From: Chitinophaga lutea
GTDB lineage: Bacteria > Bacteroidota > Bacteroidia > Chitinophagales > Chitinophagaceae
Assembly (NCBI RefSeq): GCF_003813775.1
Contig: NZ_RPDH01000001.1
Coordinates: 310,001-374,000, forward strand
Length of the DNA stretch: 64,000 bases
Direction of reading: 5' to 3'
Both the position numbers and the translations under genes were made by a program. The notes under the pieces are model-generated. The model was not told where the DNA came from and did not search any database. It saw only the letters and a program-made list of their open reading frames with translations. Of the stretch, positions 16,328 through 26,002 are shown one piece after another (the stretch's first letter is position 1; every line of letters starts with the position of its first letter).

Positions 16328-18058
16328 TTATTCGCTGATGGCCGCCCACGGCGTTTCCCGGTACTTTTCATACAGCAGGTAAAATGCCGCGCCCGAAATC
16401 ACCGCGAAAACCAGCACCAGCCAGTTGGCATTGAGCTCGATCCCCAGCACGGGCTTACCGCCCCGCAGCAGCGACGTGAGAAAGTGCAGCATCCCCAGAA
16501 AGCCGGGCACCACCAGTATCAGCAACCCCTTCAGGATGCTGCCCGCCCCCTGTTTAATGTTGATTTCCGTCGCAAACGGCAGCTTGCGAAGGAAAATGTA
16601 AGCAAACACGATATTGATCAGCGCCACATTCACCAGGCCCAGCAGCAGATCCGGCGCTACTTTCAAGCCCCATACCGCCAGCGCAAAAACGGCGATCACG
16701 AGGTAAAAGGGCAGGAAGAACTTCACGAATGCGGCTTTAAAAGCCCCCATCAGCAAAGGGCCCGGCGATTCCACCGGCGCAGCGTAATACACCCAGCCCG
16801 CTTTGAATTTATCGGAATAGACGAGGTTGGTGATGGCCGTGATAAAAACGAACGTGCTGCTGTAAATCAGGATGATGAAGGTGTGGCCCGAAGCCATCTG
16901 TTCCCAGGCATCGGCCACGGACTCGTGTTTCCCCAACAGTAAAAAATATACGAAATACACCAGCACATATGCCAGCGACGGGTATACTTTCAGCTTGAAA
17001 TCCCTGCTGCGGCCCGTGATCAGCCATACCAGCTCAAACGACAGCCGTTCCTGCTTATCGCGGGCAAACCAGCCCGCCAGCCGCTTGTATAACGGCATAC
17101 CACGAGGTGTTGCGGGCAATGATGTTTGTTGCTTAACCACCGGCTCGTCTGCCCCGCTGCCGCCCAGCATCGCCAGTTTCCGGTTGAAACTGGGCGCAAA
17201 TACCTTGATCACCAGCCACAGGCTCAGCATGGGCACCACAATGGATAACCCGATATATCCCAGCATCGGCAGGGTAAAAACGCTGCCCGCTACCGCCTGG
17301 TAGGCGGCCGCAAACCAGAAGGTGGGTACGAGGTTCAGCCAGGGATAATCCCACAGGTTGATGTCGCTGAGGTCCAGCGTACGGGTGAGGCGCGGCGCCA
17401 GGTAATAGGTGGCGAACACGATCACCGAAAAGATGATCTGGATGTAATTGAGGATTTCCTTGAAACGGGCGGGCGTGGTCAGCTTTAACGCCACCAGGTA
17501 CACCGCGTTGATCAGGAAGATGCTGAATACGCTCAGCAACAGCACCAGCACGGCAAACCAGACCACCGTCAGCCCGCCGGCCATGATGCCCAGCCATATC
17601 AGGGCGGGCAGCATCAGCGGCAGCACGATTTTGGACACATGCACCATGATGTGCAGGATGCGCGACACCACCACGGTTTTATCGTTCACCGGCTTGGGAA
17701 GAATGACGAAATTGTCTTTCACATCGATCAGCACGCTGGTAAAATCGGAGATCAGCGTGATCGACAGCATGGCCGTAAACACGGTGAACCACAAGAACAG
17801 CTGCATCAGCGGGTCGCGGGACAGTGTGAAGACGATGAGATAAAACACCCCCATCAGCAGCGACACGAATATCATGGCGAGGGAACCGTATTTCCGCTCC
17901 TTCTTTTTACGCTGCTGCATGTGCGTATAGGCGTTCGGCCGGCGGTCGTCCATCTTCAGTTTTACGTCGAGGATGGCCATCAGCTGCGGCACATTCACGC
18001 CTAAACGGTTCCAGAGCGGCTTGAAAAAGGCTATCACAGCCAGGAAGAATTTGTTCAT
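16328..18058 (-). CDS. ABC exporter, membrane subunit (ABC-2 type)
   Basis: 576 residues with about a dozen hydrophobic segments in two blocks: ~60-280 and ~365-570. A cytosolic linker near 310-350 separates them. The N-terminal 50 residues are soluble and basic (RRPNAYTHMQQRKKKERK). No substrate-binding or nucleotide-binding domain is present. It starts 12 bp after the stop of the ATP-binding subunit gene, so the pair forms one exporter of unknown substrate. The large two-block permease fits exporters encoded as a single large permease with one ATPase. Its 3' end is the apparent source of the tandem array that follows it. Confidence 0.85.
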   Translation of the reverse strand: MNKFFLAVIAFFKPLWNRLGVNVPQLMAILDVKLKMDDRRPNAYTHMQQRKKKERKYGSLAMIFVSLLMGVFYLIVFTLSRDPLMQLFLWFTVFTAMLSITLISDFTSVLIDVKDNFVILPKPVNDKTVVVSRILHIMVHVSKIVLPLMLPALIWLGIMAGGLTVVWFAVLVLLLSVFSIFLINAVYLVALKLTTPARFKEILNYIQIIFSVIVFATYYLAPRLTRTLDLSDINLWDYPWLNLVPTFWFAAAYQAVAGSVFTLPMLGYIGLSIVVPMLSLWLVIKVFAPSFNRKLAMLGGSGADEPVVKQQTSLPATPRGMPLYKRLAGWFARDKQERLSFELVWLITGRSRDFKLKVYPSLAYVLVYFVYFLLLGKHESVADAWEQMASGHTFIILIYSSTFVFITAITNLVYSDKFKAGWVYYAAPVESPGPLLMGAFKAAFVKFFLPFYLVIAVFALAVWGLKVAPDLLLGLVNVALINIVFAYIFLRKLPFATEINIKQGAGSILKGLLILVVPGFLGMLHFLTSLLRGGKPVLGIELNANWLVLVFAVISGAAFYLLYEKYRETPWAAISE

Positions 18059-18070
18059 ACCCGCTCGTTT

Positions 18071-18841
18071 TTATTTACCGGACGCATGCACAAAGGCATC
18101 CGCCACGCTGGTCAGGTTTTGTTCCCCGGTGAGGTGGGCAAATATTTTTTCCAGCGTATCGCCTTCAGCCTGCTTCAGTTGCTCGAAAGTACCGTCGGCC
18201 ACAATGCTGCCTTCGTTGATCAGCACAATCCTGTCGGACACTTTTTCCACTACGTCCATCATATGGGAGCAGTAAAAAATCGTTTTGCCTTCCCGCTTGA
18301 GGAGCGCCAGGATTTCCTTGACGATGATCACCGCGTTGGCGTCGAGGCCGGACAGCGGTTCGTCGAGCACCACGATCTGCGGGTTATGCATCAGACCGGA
18401 CGTGATCAGCACTTTCTGGCGCATCCCTTTTGAAAAGGTATCCATCCGCTGGTCTTTGTTTTCCAGCAGCCCGAAAGCGCCCAGCATGCGGGTGGCGCGC
18501 TCTTCGATCACGGCGTCTTCCATCTGGTAAAGCTTCCCCACAAAGGAGAGATATTCCATCGGCGTGAGCACGTCGTAGATCTCCGCGTTTTCAGGCACGT
18601 AACCGATGAGGCTTTTGATGGCGAGCGTATCCGTCCGCAGGTCGTGGCCGAGGATGGTCACCTCGCCTTCGAAATCACCCAGCAGACCGATCAGGATCTT
18701 TACCGTGGTGGATTTGCCCGCGCCGTTGGGCCCGATGTAACCGATGATCTGCCCGGGGAACACATCCAGGTTAATGCCTTTCAGCACCTGCTTTTCTCCG
18801 TAACGCTTCTGTAAATTCCTGATGGCGATAATAGGCTGCAT
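18071..18841 (-). CDS. ABC transporter ATP-binding protein
   Basis: 256 residues. Start chosen at Met before QPIIAIRNLQKRYG, where the family fold begins; the longer frame adds 20 residues overlapping nothing useful. Walker A GPNGAGKST at 37-45, signature FSKGMRQK (the variant found in ABC-2 exporters in place of LSGGQ), Walker B VVLDEPLSGLD, and an H-loop in YCSHMMDVVEK. It energises the membrane subunit encoded 12 bp downstream. It begins 31 bp after the end of porQ, so all three genes are probably cotranscribed. Confidence 0.93.
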   Translation of the reverse strand: MQPIIAIRNLQKRYGEKQVLKGINLDVFPGQIIGYIGPNGAGKSTTVKILIGLLGDFEGEVTILGHDLRTDTLAIKSLIGYVPENAEIYDVLTPMEYLSFVGKLYQMEDAVIEERATRMLGAFGLLENKDQRMDTFSKGMRQKVLITSGLMHNPQIVVLDEPLSGLDANAVIIVKEILALLKREGKTIFYCSHMMDVVEKVSDRIVLINEGSIVADGTFEQLKQAEGDTLEKIFAHLTGEQNLTSVADAFVHASGK

Positions 18842-18872
18842 ATGTTTCTTTTTATGTATAGGAGCAAAAAGT

Positions 18873-19988
18873 TCAATCTGGTTTCCATCCGATGCGGTCA
18901 CCGAATGTACCCAATCCCATCCATTGATTCAACGGCAAGTTAATGCCCAGATGGTTAAAAGCCGCGGCCTGCTGGTACCACGAGCGCGCATAACGCAGCT
19001 GCAGCCTGCTGACCGTGATGCCCACGCCCAGCGAAAAACCGCTGAGCCCCTGGCGGTTGAGCAGCGCCAGTTCGCGCCGCCGCAGGTGATTGTAAGCGGC
19101 CGTCAGTTCCACGTATTGCCCGATCTCAAACTGCGCGGCCAGTACAAAGTGACGGAAAATCTTGTCAAAAGTGCCGCCGGCGCGCACGGTGTCGCCGTTG
19201 CTGACGGCAATATTTTCTTCCGCCGGGTCCGCATAACGGATATCGAACTGGTATACATGGTGCAGCGTGGCGGACAATTGCAGCGGCACATGCTGCAGCC
19301 GTTTGGACACGCCCACCTGCAGATCGAACGGCAGCGGCTCTTTTTCGCCGGCGTACGCGCTGAACTGCCCGCCCATGTTGCGGGCCACGAGGCCGGCCTG
19401 CCAGCCGCGCGCGGTGTCCTGATAGCTGATGCCCACATCCACGGCGATGCCGGACGATTGATACGTCAGGTACCGCGAATGCGCATACTTCAATGCGGCG
19501 CCATAATGCCATTTTTCAAGGTAACGGCGCGAAGCGCTCACCTGCCAGATCAGATCCACCGGCCTGAAAGTGCCCAGCACGTTGCCGGCGGCATCGGTAT
19601 GCGTCATCTGCCCGTACCCTGTGTATTGCAGGCTGGTGGCGAAGGTGGTGGCCAGGCCCCTGTGGTGATAGGCAAAAGCCGCATTGGTATAACGGATCCC
19701 CCCGAAATACCCGGCGTAATTGACCTGCAAATGGGTATGCATGGCCGGGCGCAGCAGTGCGGGATTGAGCAGGGCCAGCGACAGGTCGTTACTCTGCTGG
19801 CTCACATTCATCCCGCCCAGCGCCGTTATCTGCGGGGAAGCGGGCAGGTCGAGAAACGCGTACGTGTTTTTTCCTCCCAGCACCTGGGCATCGGCGGCAG
19901 CGGAAAACAGTAATAATATGAGCAGGCAGCGAAGTGGCAATGGGCGGTTGTATGTTAGGAAACAGGGCTTAAGGTACAAAAAATGCAT
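18873..19988 (-). CDS. porQ: type IX secretion system protein PorQ
   Basis: 371 residues. Signal peptide LPLRCLLILLLFSAAADAQ, followed by GGKNTYAFLDLPASPQ and ALGGMNVSQQSNDLSLALLNPALL, which is the characteristic start of PorQ. The rest is an outer-membrane beta barrel. PorQ is an accessory T9SS component; in Porphyromonas it works with PorU, V and Z in the attachment complex. The assigned start gives a rather long 17-residue stretch before the signal peptide core; a TTG at codon 17 would give a shorter leader, so the start is uncertain. The T9SS is also implied by the sorting domain of the adhesin at 2265-11864. Confidence 0.88.
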   Translation of the reverse strand: MHFLYLKPCFLTYNRPLPLRCLLILLLFSAAADAQVLGGKNTYAFLDLPASPQITALGGMNVSQQSNDLSLALLNPALLRPAMHTHLQVNYAGYFGGIRYTNAAFAYHHRGLATTFATSLQYTGYGQMTHTDAAGNVLGTFRPVDLIWQVSASRRYLEKWHYGAALKYAHSRYLTYQSSGIAVDVGISYQDTARGWQAGLVARNMGGQFSAYAGEKEPLPFDLQVGVSKRLQHVPLQLSATLHHVYQFDIRYADPAEENIAVSNGDTVRAGGTFDKIFRHFVLAAQFEIGQYVELTAAYNHLRRRELALLNRQGLSGFSLGVGITVSRLQLRYARSWYQQAAAFNHLGINLPLNQWMGLGTFGDRIGWKPD

Positions 19989-20000
19989 ATATGTTAAAAG

Positions 20001-20032
20001 AATAAAGCCACCCTTTAACGGTGGCCTTATTC
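20001..20032 (-). terminator. terminator downstream of lon
   Basis: GCCACC-CTTTAAC-GGTGGC flanked by AATAAa and cTTATT; the T-tract is modest. Placed between the stop of lon and the start of porQ. Confidence 0.6.
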
Positions 20033-20116
20033 AAACCCTTAAACAATCAACATGCGCCCGCTTCCAGGAAGCGGACTGTAGATACACAAACTGTCAGGAA
20101 TGACAGGATGTGTTTC

Positions 20117-22519
20117 CTATCTCTTTAATAACGCTGTTTCCAGCACTTGGTTCATTTCTTTTACATAATGGAACTTTAATCCTTTGATATAATCGGGATT
20201 AATGTCCCTGATGTCCTTCTCGTTCTGCCAGCAGAGAATGATCTCTTTGATGCCGGCGCGTTTGGCGGCCAGTATTTTTTCCTTGATACCGCCCACGGGC
20301 AGCACCTGCCCGCGCAGGGTAATTTCACCGGTCATGGCCAGGTATGGTTTCACCCTGCGGCCGGTGTAGGCGGACGTGAGCGCGGTCAGCATCGTGATGC
20401 CCGCGCTGGGCCCGTCTTTCGGCACGGCGCCTTCCGGTACGTGTACGTGAATATTTTTCTCGCGGAACAGCTTCGGATCGATTTTCTGCGAAGCGGCATT
20501 GGCCTGCAGGTAACTGAGCGCTGTAACGGCGGATTCCTTCATCACGTTCCCCAGGTTGCCGGTAAGCTTCAGTTCGCCCTTGCCTTCGCTGAGGCTGGAT
20601 TCGATGAAGAGGATATCGCCGCCCACGTACGTCCAGGCAAGCCCCACGGCCACGCCCGGCGGATTGCCGGTTTTATAGATCTCGTTGGAATAACGGGTTT
20701 TGCCGAGGGCTTTTTCCACCCGTTCTTCAGGGATGGCTCCTTCCACTTTCACACCGGTGGCCACATCTTTGGCCAGCGAGCGCATGATGCCGGCAAACTG
20801 CCGGTCGAGCTCACGCACGCCGCTTTCGCGGGTATACTGGGAAATCACCTTTTCAATGACCTTGTTCGAGAAAGTGAATTTGGTATCTTTCAGGCCATGC
20901 GCCTCTTTCTGTTTCGGAATGAGGTGACGTTTGGCGATCTCCACTTTTTCCTCCACGGAATATCCGCTCAGGTCGATGATCTCCAGCCTGTCGCGCAGCG
21001 CCATGGGCACATTGTTGATGTTATTGGCGGTGGCGATGAACAGCACCTTGCTCAGGTCATATTCCAGCTCGAGGTAGTTATCGTAGAACGTGCTGTTCTG
21101 TTCTGGATCGAGCACTTCCAGCAAAGCGGAAGCCGGGTCGCCGCGGAAATCGTTGCCGATTTTATCGATCTCGTCGAGTATCATCACCGGGTTGGAGGAT
21201 TTTACCTTCCGGATGGTTTGCAGGATACGGCCGGCCATGGCGCCGATGTATGTTTTACGGTGCCCGCGGATCTCGCTTTCGTCATGAAGGCCGCCGAGGC
21301 TCAGCCGGGCGTATTTACGGCCGATGGCGTTGGCGATGGAACGGCCCAGCGAGGTTTTGCCGATGCCCGGAGGGCCTACGAAACACAGGATGGGCGATTT
21401 CATGTCGCCTTTCAGCTTCAGCACCGCCAGGTATTCGAGTATGCGGTCCTTGATGCGGTCCATGCCGTAATGATCGTTATCCAGTACGTTTTTCGCCTTT
21501 TTCAGGTCGTAACTGTCCAGCGTATACTCATTCCAGGGCAGGTCCAGCATCAGGTCGAGATGGTTGTACACCACGGAATAATCCGGCGTGCTGGGATGCA
21601 TTCTTTCCAGTTTTTCGACTCCTTTGGCAAACAGTTCCTTCGCTGCGTCGGGCCACTTCTTCAGCTCGGCCTTGCGCTGCATTTCCTTTATTTCCCGGTC
21701 GTTGGAGTCGCCGCCCAGTTCTTCCTTGATCGACTTCATCTGCTGCTGCAGGAAATACTCCCGCTGCTGTTTGTCGAGGTCGGCCTTGGTTTTATTATTG
21801 ATTTTATTCTTCAGTTCGGCCAGCTGCAATTCCACCTGCAGCAACTTCATCAGCAGTTCGGCCCGTACCCGGAGGTTATTGATTTCCAGCAGCTGCTGTT
21901 TTTCCTTCAGGTCGCTGTTTAGGTTGGAAGACACAAAATGTATCAGGAACGGGGCATTTTCGATGTTTTTCAGGATGATGCTCGCTTCCGAGGGTATGTT
22001 GGGCGACAGCTGGATGATTTGCGCCGCCAGGTCTTTGATAGACGATATGTACGCCTCGAATTCCGAATCGTTTTCGTCGAGATGGTCTTCCAGCAGTTCG
22101 TAACTGGCCTTGAAGTAAGGATCTTCCGTTACGATCGCCTTTATTTTGAAGCGTTTGCGGCCCTGGATGATGATGGTGGTGCCGCCATCGGGCATTTTGA
22201 TCAGTTTCACGATTTTCGCAACGGTGCCTACATCAGATAGATCCGCTACAACAGGCTCTTCCACATTACTGTCTTTTTGCGCTACCACACCAATCATTTT
22301 GTCAGTCTTGTACGCATCATTTACGGCCTTGATGGACTTATCGCGGCCCACGGTAATGGGCAGCACCACCCCCGGGAAAAGCACGGTATTGCGCAACGGC
22401 AGCAGCGCCAGTTCCTCCGGGATCTTGTCGTCCTCCTGCCCTTCGCCGTCTTCATTCAAAGGTATAATCGGCATGAACTCCATCTCGTCCTCGTTATTGC
22501 TCAAAAAAAATGTACTCAT
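20117..22519 (-). CDS. lon: ATP-dependent Lon protease
   Basis: 800 residues, typical of LonA. The cytosolic AAA+ protease degrades misfolded and regulatory proteins. N-terminal substrate-binding domain from ~35 ([19 protein letters not shown]) to ~240, coiled-coil, then AAA+ module with Walker A GPPGIGKT at 382-389 and Walker B MILDEID at 446-452. The protease domain has PKDGPSAG with catalytic Ser705 and GGIKEK with catalytic Lys748, at the 43-residue distance seen in E. coli Lon. All catalytic residues are present. Single gene with its own terminator; I could not identify its promoter. Confidence 0.97.
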   Translation of the reverse strand: MSTFFLSNNEDEMEFMPIIPLNEDGEGQEDDKIPEELALLPLRNTVLFPGVVLPITVGRDKSIKAVNDAYKTDKMIGVVAQKDSNVEEPVVADLSDVGTVAKIVKLIKMPDGGTTIIIQGRKRFKIKAIVTEDPYFKASYELLEDHLDENDSEFEAYISSIKDLAAQIIQLSPNIPSEASIILKNIENAPFLIHFVSSNLNSDLKEKQQLLEINNLRVRAELLMKLLQVELQLAELKNKINNKTKADLDKQQREYFLQQQMKSIKEELGGDSNDREIKEMQRKAELKKWPDAAKELFAKGVEKLERMHPSTPDYSVVYNHLDLMLDLPWNEYTLDSYDLKKAKNVLDNDHYGMDRIKDRILEYLAVLKLKGDMKSPILCFVGPPGIGKTSLGRSIANAIGRKYARLSLGGLHDESEIRGHRKTYIGAMAGRILQTIRKVKSSNPVMILDEIDKIGNDFRGDPASALLEVLDPEQNSTFYDNYLELEYDLSKVLFIATANNINNVPMALRDRLEIIDLSGYSVEEKVEIAKRHLIPKQKEAHGLKDTKFTFSNKVIEKVISQYTRESGVRELDRQFAGIMRSLAKDVATGVKVEGAIPEERVEKALGKTRYSNEIYKTGNPPGVAVGLAWTYVGGDILFIESSLSEGKGELKLTGNLGNVMKESAVTALSYLQANAASQKIDPKLFREKNIHVHVPEGAVPKDGPSAGITMLTALTSAYTGRRVKPYLAMTGEITLRGQVLPVGGIKEKILAAKRAGIKEIILCWQNEKDIRDINPDYIKGLKFHYVKEMNQVLETALLKR

Positions 22520-22622
22520 TTGTCAGTTTTGATTGCGGGGACAATATGGCAGGCCGTGCCTGCAGATTCTCCCCAAATTGATAGTATACCTATATAGTCA
22601 ACTTTGATGCCATGCCCGAAAG

Positions 22623-22664
22623 GTATAAAAAAAAGGATACCCGTGAACGGATATCCCCTTTTAA
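22623..22664 (-). terminator. terminator of the outer-membrane protein gene at 22685
   Basis: GGATA-c-CCGT-ga-ACGG-a-TATCC hairpin; on the minus strand it is followed by eight T. Lies 20 bp past the stop. Confidence 0.85.
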
Positions 22665-22684
22665 CAGATGTAGGATAACGGATG

Positions 22685-23299
22685 TTAGAGCGTAACGCCC
22701 ACACCCAGCTGAATTGCCTGGTTTTTCCAGGTATCCGGGTTTACAGCGTTGGAGGCGCTTACATCGCTAACATTGGACAGACCAATGATATACCTTGCGC
22801 TGATATTGATAATGGGCAGCTGCAGCCAGAGGCCGCCTACTGCGGAAAAATCGCCGCTTTTGAAAGCTTCCTTACCTTCCTCGAACACACTTTTCTTTTT
22901 GCTGGTCAGGATGCTGAACTGGGGGCCCACCTGCAGTTTGAAACGGGGTGATCCCAGGTCGATGTTGGCCAGTACGGGAATGCTCAGGTAGTTGAGATTG
23001 GGTTTGTTGTCTTTCAGGTTCTGGAATTCGTTATCAGCCTCAAACTCGGCGGTGTTTTTAACTTCCGCTTTTGAAGTGGAGAAAACCAGCTCGGGCTGGA
23101 TGCCGAAACCTTTTACGAGGTTGATCTGGGCGAAACCGCCGAGGTGGTAACCCAGTTTAAAACTTTCATCGTAACCGGTACCGTCTATTTTACCGAGGTT
23201 CGCACCTCCCTTGATACCAAAGCGGAGTAATTTCTGAGCACTAGCGGTGGATACGGTTGCGCAGGTGATGACTGCCAAGGCGAAAAACAGTTTTTTCAT
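22685..23299 (-). CDS. outer-membrane beta-barrel protein (PorT-like family)
   Basis: 204 residues. Signal peptide MKKLFFALAVITCATVSTASA, then KLLRFGIKGGANLGKIDG, a start common in the small Bacteroidota OMP_b-brl_2 barrels, and alternating amphipathic strands ending in GVGVTL. Such proteins are abundant and mostly of unknown function. The name 'PorT-like' refers to the fold only; nothing ties this copy to type IX secretion. Monocistronic with its own terminator. Confidence 0.8.
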   Translation of the reverse strand: MKKLFFALAVITCATVSTASAQKLLRFGIKGGANLGKIDGTGYDESFKLGYHLGGFAQINLVKGFGIQPELVFSTSKAEVKNTAEFEADNEFQNLKDNKPNLNYLSIPVLANIDLGSPRFKLQVGPQFSILTSKKKSVFEEGKEAFKSGDFSAVGGLWLQLPIINISARYIIGLSNVSDVSASNAVNPDTWKNQAIQLGVGVTL

Positions 23300-23436
23300 A
23301 TTTGTTGTGTTTAGTGTTAAGCTTAAGCTCCTGTTTAATTTATCTTGATATCTGATTATGAGGGCATTTCATATGCTAAGACGCAGGAAAAACCTGCATC
23401 CCCTATACGAAATGCAAAATCCATGCTAAATAATGA

Positions 23437-24384
23437 CTACAAAGTAACGCTGACGCTGGCGGTAAAGTATCCGGTGATGCCCGTATCACCGCCCTGGAGC
23501 AGTTTGAACACGGTATAGGAGGGGGAAATGGCCACTTTCCCGATGATGTAAGACATGCGCAGCCCCAGGTCGATCGCTCTCGGCTGGAACCCGGTATTAT
23601 CGCTCACGGAAATGATCTCTTCTTCCTGGGTGCCACCGCCGCCCCCGTTGTTCCCTCTTTTCTTCTTGCGCTGCTGGATCATGGTCGAACGCGATACGTA
23701 TTTGGTGCTTTTGAGGTTGCTGTAATAATTGGCGGTGCCGAGGGTCAGGGACGTCACCGGCATGATGAGCAGCGCATCATCGTTCTTCAGCAGGTCCATG
23801 AAAATGAACGAATGCCGCACATCGAAAATCATGTTGAAATCACTCCCGGTAATCGTGCGCTCCGCACCCGCATCGGTTTTTTCTTTGGTTTTCCCCCAGC
23901 CGAAATCGAGGCTGAGGCCCGGTTCCAGCCACCACTTGCGGTAAAAGAAGTAGGCGAACGCTTCGTTCACGATGGGCGTGGCGGGTATGTCGGAAGAATC
24001 GGCGTAAAAATAGTGGGTGTAAGATACCCCGGTGAGAAAGTCGCGGTTTTTCGTGTAGTCGTAACCGGCGCTGAGGTCCGTTTCGAACCAGGGCTTGCGG
24101 GTGGCGTTGAGCAGGTAATACCCGTACACGGATGCATACAGCCCGCTTTTGTGGTTATAGGAAACGTTGGGAGATAAAAAGGGTTTCGTCGTCACCGGCC
24201 GGAAAGGATCGGTAGCTTTGCCGCCGTACGCGGGATTGTTGCCGAAGCCTAAGCCGATGACCACTTCGCTTTTGGCCGGTTGGTTCAGCAGCGAATCCAG
24301 CTGCCTTTCGAGCTCTGCGAGCGACTGCCCCGCCGCCGGCATGGCGGCACAGAGCAACAGGAGAAAAAGAATATGGTATCTCAT
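23437..24384 (-). CDS. predicted outer-membrane protein of unknown function
   Basis: 315 residues. Signal peptide ending AMPAAGQ, a short helix SLAELERQLDSLLNQ, then beta-strand-rich sequence rich in Tyr and Trp to a terminal FTASVSVTL, which fits a barrel with a C-terminal strand. About residue 230 there is a long loop, basic and then poly-Gly and acidic (RKKKRGN, GGGGG, QEEE), likely an extracellular or periplasmic linker. I do not recognise a named family. It has neighbours on both sides on the same strand but with terminators or gaps between, so it is probably transcribed alone. Confidence 0.7.
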   Translation of the reverse strand: MRYHILFLLLLCAAMPAAGQSLAELERQLDSLLNQPAKSEVVIGLGFGNNPAYGGKATDPFRPVTTKPFLSPNVSYNHKSGLYASVYGYYLLNATRKPWFETDLSAGYDYTKNRDFLTGVSYTHYFYADSSDIPATPIVNEAFAYFFYRKWWLEPGLSLDFGWGKTKEKTDAGAERTITGSDFNMIFDVRHSFIFMDLLKNDDALLIMPVTSLTLGTANYYSNLKSTKYVSRSTMIQQRKKKRGNNGGGGGTQEEEIISVSDNTGFQPRAIDLGLRMSYIIGKVAISPSYTVFKLLQGGDTGITGYFTASVSVTL

Positions 24385-24417
24385 AAAAAATGCCCCTCCG
24401 GGCTGCCTGCAAGATAA

Positions 24418-24453
24418 AGAAAAAGGCCGGCAACTCCCGTGCCGGCCTTTCTG
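24418..24453 (-). terminator. terminator of the metallophosphoesterase gene
   Basis: AAAGGCCGGCA-ACTCCCG-TGCCGGCCTTT; on the minus strand followed by TTCTTTATC. Lies just past the stop at 24469. Confidence 0.9.
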
Positions 24454-24468
24454 CCATATTTTTCATGC

Positions 24469-25749
24469 TTATACGAGCTCTATGACGGTGATTTCCGGCA
24501 TGATGCCCACCCGCCCGGGATACCCCAGGAAGCCGTATCCGCGGTTCACGTAGAGGCTCTGTTTGCCGTCCTGGTACAGGCCCGCCCACTGTTTGTAGAT
24601 GTACTGGGCGGGGCTCCATTTGAGAAAAGGGATTTCCACCCCGAACTGCATGCCGTGGGTGTGGCCCGCCAGCATCAGGTCGATGTCCTGGTAGTCTTTC
24701 CGCACCTGCCCGTCCCAGTGGGTGGGGTCGTGCGACAGCAGTATCTTGAAAGGAATCTCCGCACTGCCCGCATAGGCGGCAGCCAGGTCCCCTTTCCGGG
24801 GAAAACGGGGGTTCATGCTCCAGTTTTCCACCCCCAGGAGGGCAATTTTCTCCCCATTTCTTTCCAGCACCGTATGTTCGTTCATCAGCAGTTTCCAGCC
24901 CATTTCGCCGTGCATGGCCTTGAGGCGCTCCAGGTTCGCTTTTTTCATCTCGCTCTGGCGGTTGGCGTCATAATCCGGCCAGGGGAAATAATCCCCGTAA
25001 TCGTGGTTGCCGAGGGTGGAATAGACACCGAAAGGCGCTTTCATCTGGCTGAACACCGAAATATAATCGTTCATCTCATCCGCACGGTCGTTTACCAGGT
25101 CGCCGGTAAATACGATGAGGTCCGGTTGCTGGGCGCTGATCAGCTCGATGCCCCGCATAACGGCCTGTTTATCCGTAAAACTACCGGAATGCACGTCCGA
25201 GATCTGCACGATTTTGAGGCCTTTGAACGATTCCGGGAGGTTTTTGAACGTCAGCCGTATTTTGCGGACGTGGTAGTTGTATTTGTTGCTGAGCCCGTAC
25301 AGCAGGGTCCCCAGCATGGTGCCGCCGAGGAGCAGGCCCGTTTTCATGAGGAACTGGGAGCGGGTGATGCCCTCCACTTCCCGGTTGCCGTCTACCGCCG
25401 CTACGGCCGGCGCCGAGCGCATCTTTTCCACGATCCACATCACCGCCCGGCGGCCGTCGTCGGCCAGCAGGAACACCACCACCAGCGCTTTGGCGAAAAA
25501 CAGCCCGAAAGCGAAAGTGAGGTAATAAGAACGGGCCATCATGAACTTCTCCCAGGGTATTTTGGAATAGAACACGATGGAAGCCAGTACGATAGCCGAG
25601 GTGAGCCAATAGAGGCCGAATATGATGGCCTTCCATTTGGGGCCGGCGTTGATCATCATGGAACGGATGGCCACAAACACATAGGCATCTATGGCAACCA
25701 TAATGAGAATCAGTATGATAGAAGAAAAAAGACTAGGTCCTGCACGCAT
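24469..25749 (-). CDS. membrane-anchored metallophosphoesterase
   Basis: 426 residues. Four hydrophobic segments in the first ~120 residues, a further one near 160 (TGLLLGGTMLGTLLYGL), then a calcineurin-like phosphoesterase domain from ~190. Metal ligands: QISDVHSGS, FTGDLVND, LGNHDYGDY, LLSHDP and LAGHTHGMQFG, i.e. the D-H, D, N-H-D, H and HxH set in the usual order. This layout matches the YkuE/YaeI-like membrane phosphohydrolases, some of which act on lipid A precursors or UDP-diacylglucosamine; the substrate here is unknown. The catalytic domain probably faces the side away from a four-helix anchor. Confidence 0.9.
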   Translation of the reverse strand: MRAGPSLFSSIILILIMVAIDAYVFVAIRSMMINAGPKWKAIIFGLYWLTSAIVLASIVFYSKIPWEKFMMARSYYLTFAFGLFFAKALVVVFLLADDGRRAVMWIVEKMRSAPAVAAVDGNREVEGITRSQFLMKTGLLLGGTMLGTLLYGLSNKYNYHVRKIRLTFKNLPESFKGLKIVQISDVHSGSFTDKQAVMRGIELISAQQPDLIVFTGDLVNDRADEMNDYISVFSQMKAPFGVYSTLGNHDYGDYFPWPDYDANRQSEMKKANLERLKAMHGEMGWKLLMNEHTVLERNGEKIALLGVENWSMNPRFPRKGDLAAAYAGSAEIPFKILLSHDPTHWDGQVRKDYQDIDLMLAGHTHGMQFGVEIPFLKWSPAQYIYKQWAGLYQDGKQSLYVNRGYGFLGYPGRVGIMPEITVIELV

Positions 25750-25960
25750 AAATATGTATCAATCAATGGGTTTAAGAATGGTTTCGGAAAAATCGAACAG
25801 CAAATTTACCACAATCCGGCCGGTTGAGGGCTTTTGCCTGCTGTTGTAGACGATCATGTGACTGAAAAATTGCAATCCCGGGCAAAAAAAAGCGACTTTT
25901 CCCCAAAAAGCGGTGTGAATAAATAAATAGGGGGCCTGCCCCATATTTAGGCTATTCGTT

Positions 25961-25968
25961 GTATTTTT
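25961..25968 (+). promoter_or_regulatory. putative -7 box (TATTTTTG) of the MBL-fold hydrolase gene
   Basis: Exact TAnnTTTG, 34 bp before the ATG at 26003, in a 253-bp divergent intergenic region. Just before it lies GGGG-CCTG-CCCC-like sequence that may be part of the leader or terminator of neither gene. Confidence 0.45.
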
Positions 25969-26002
25969 GTCCGATTAGGTTATTATTATATATTATTGCG
26001 AT

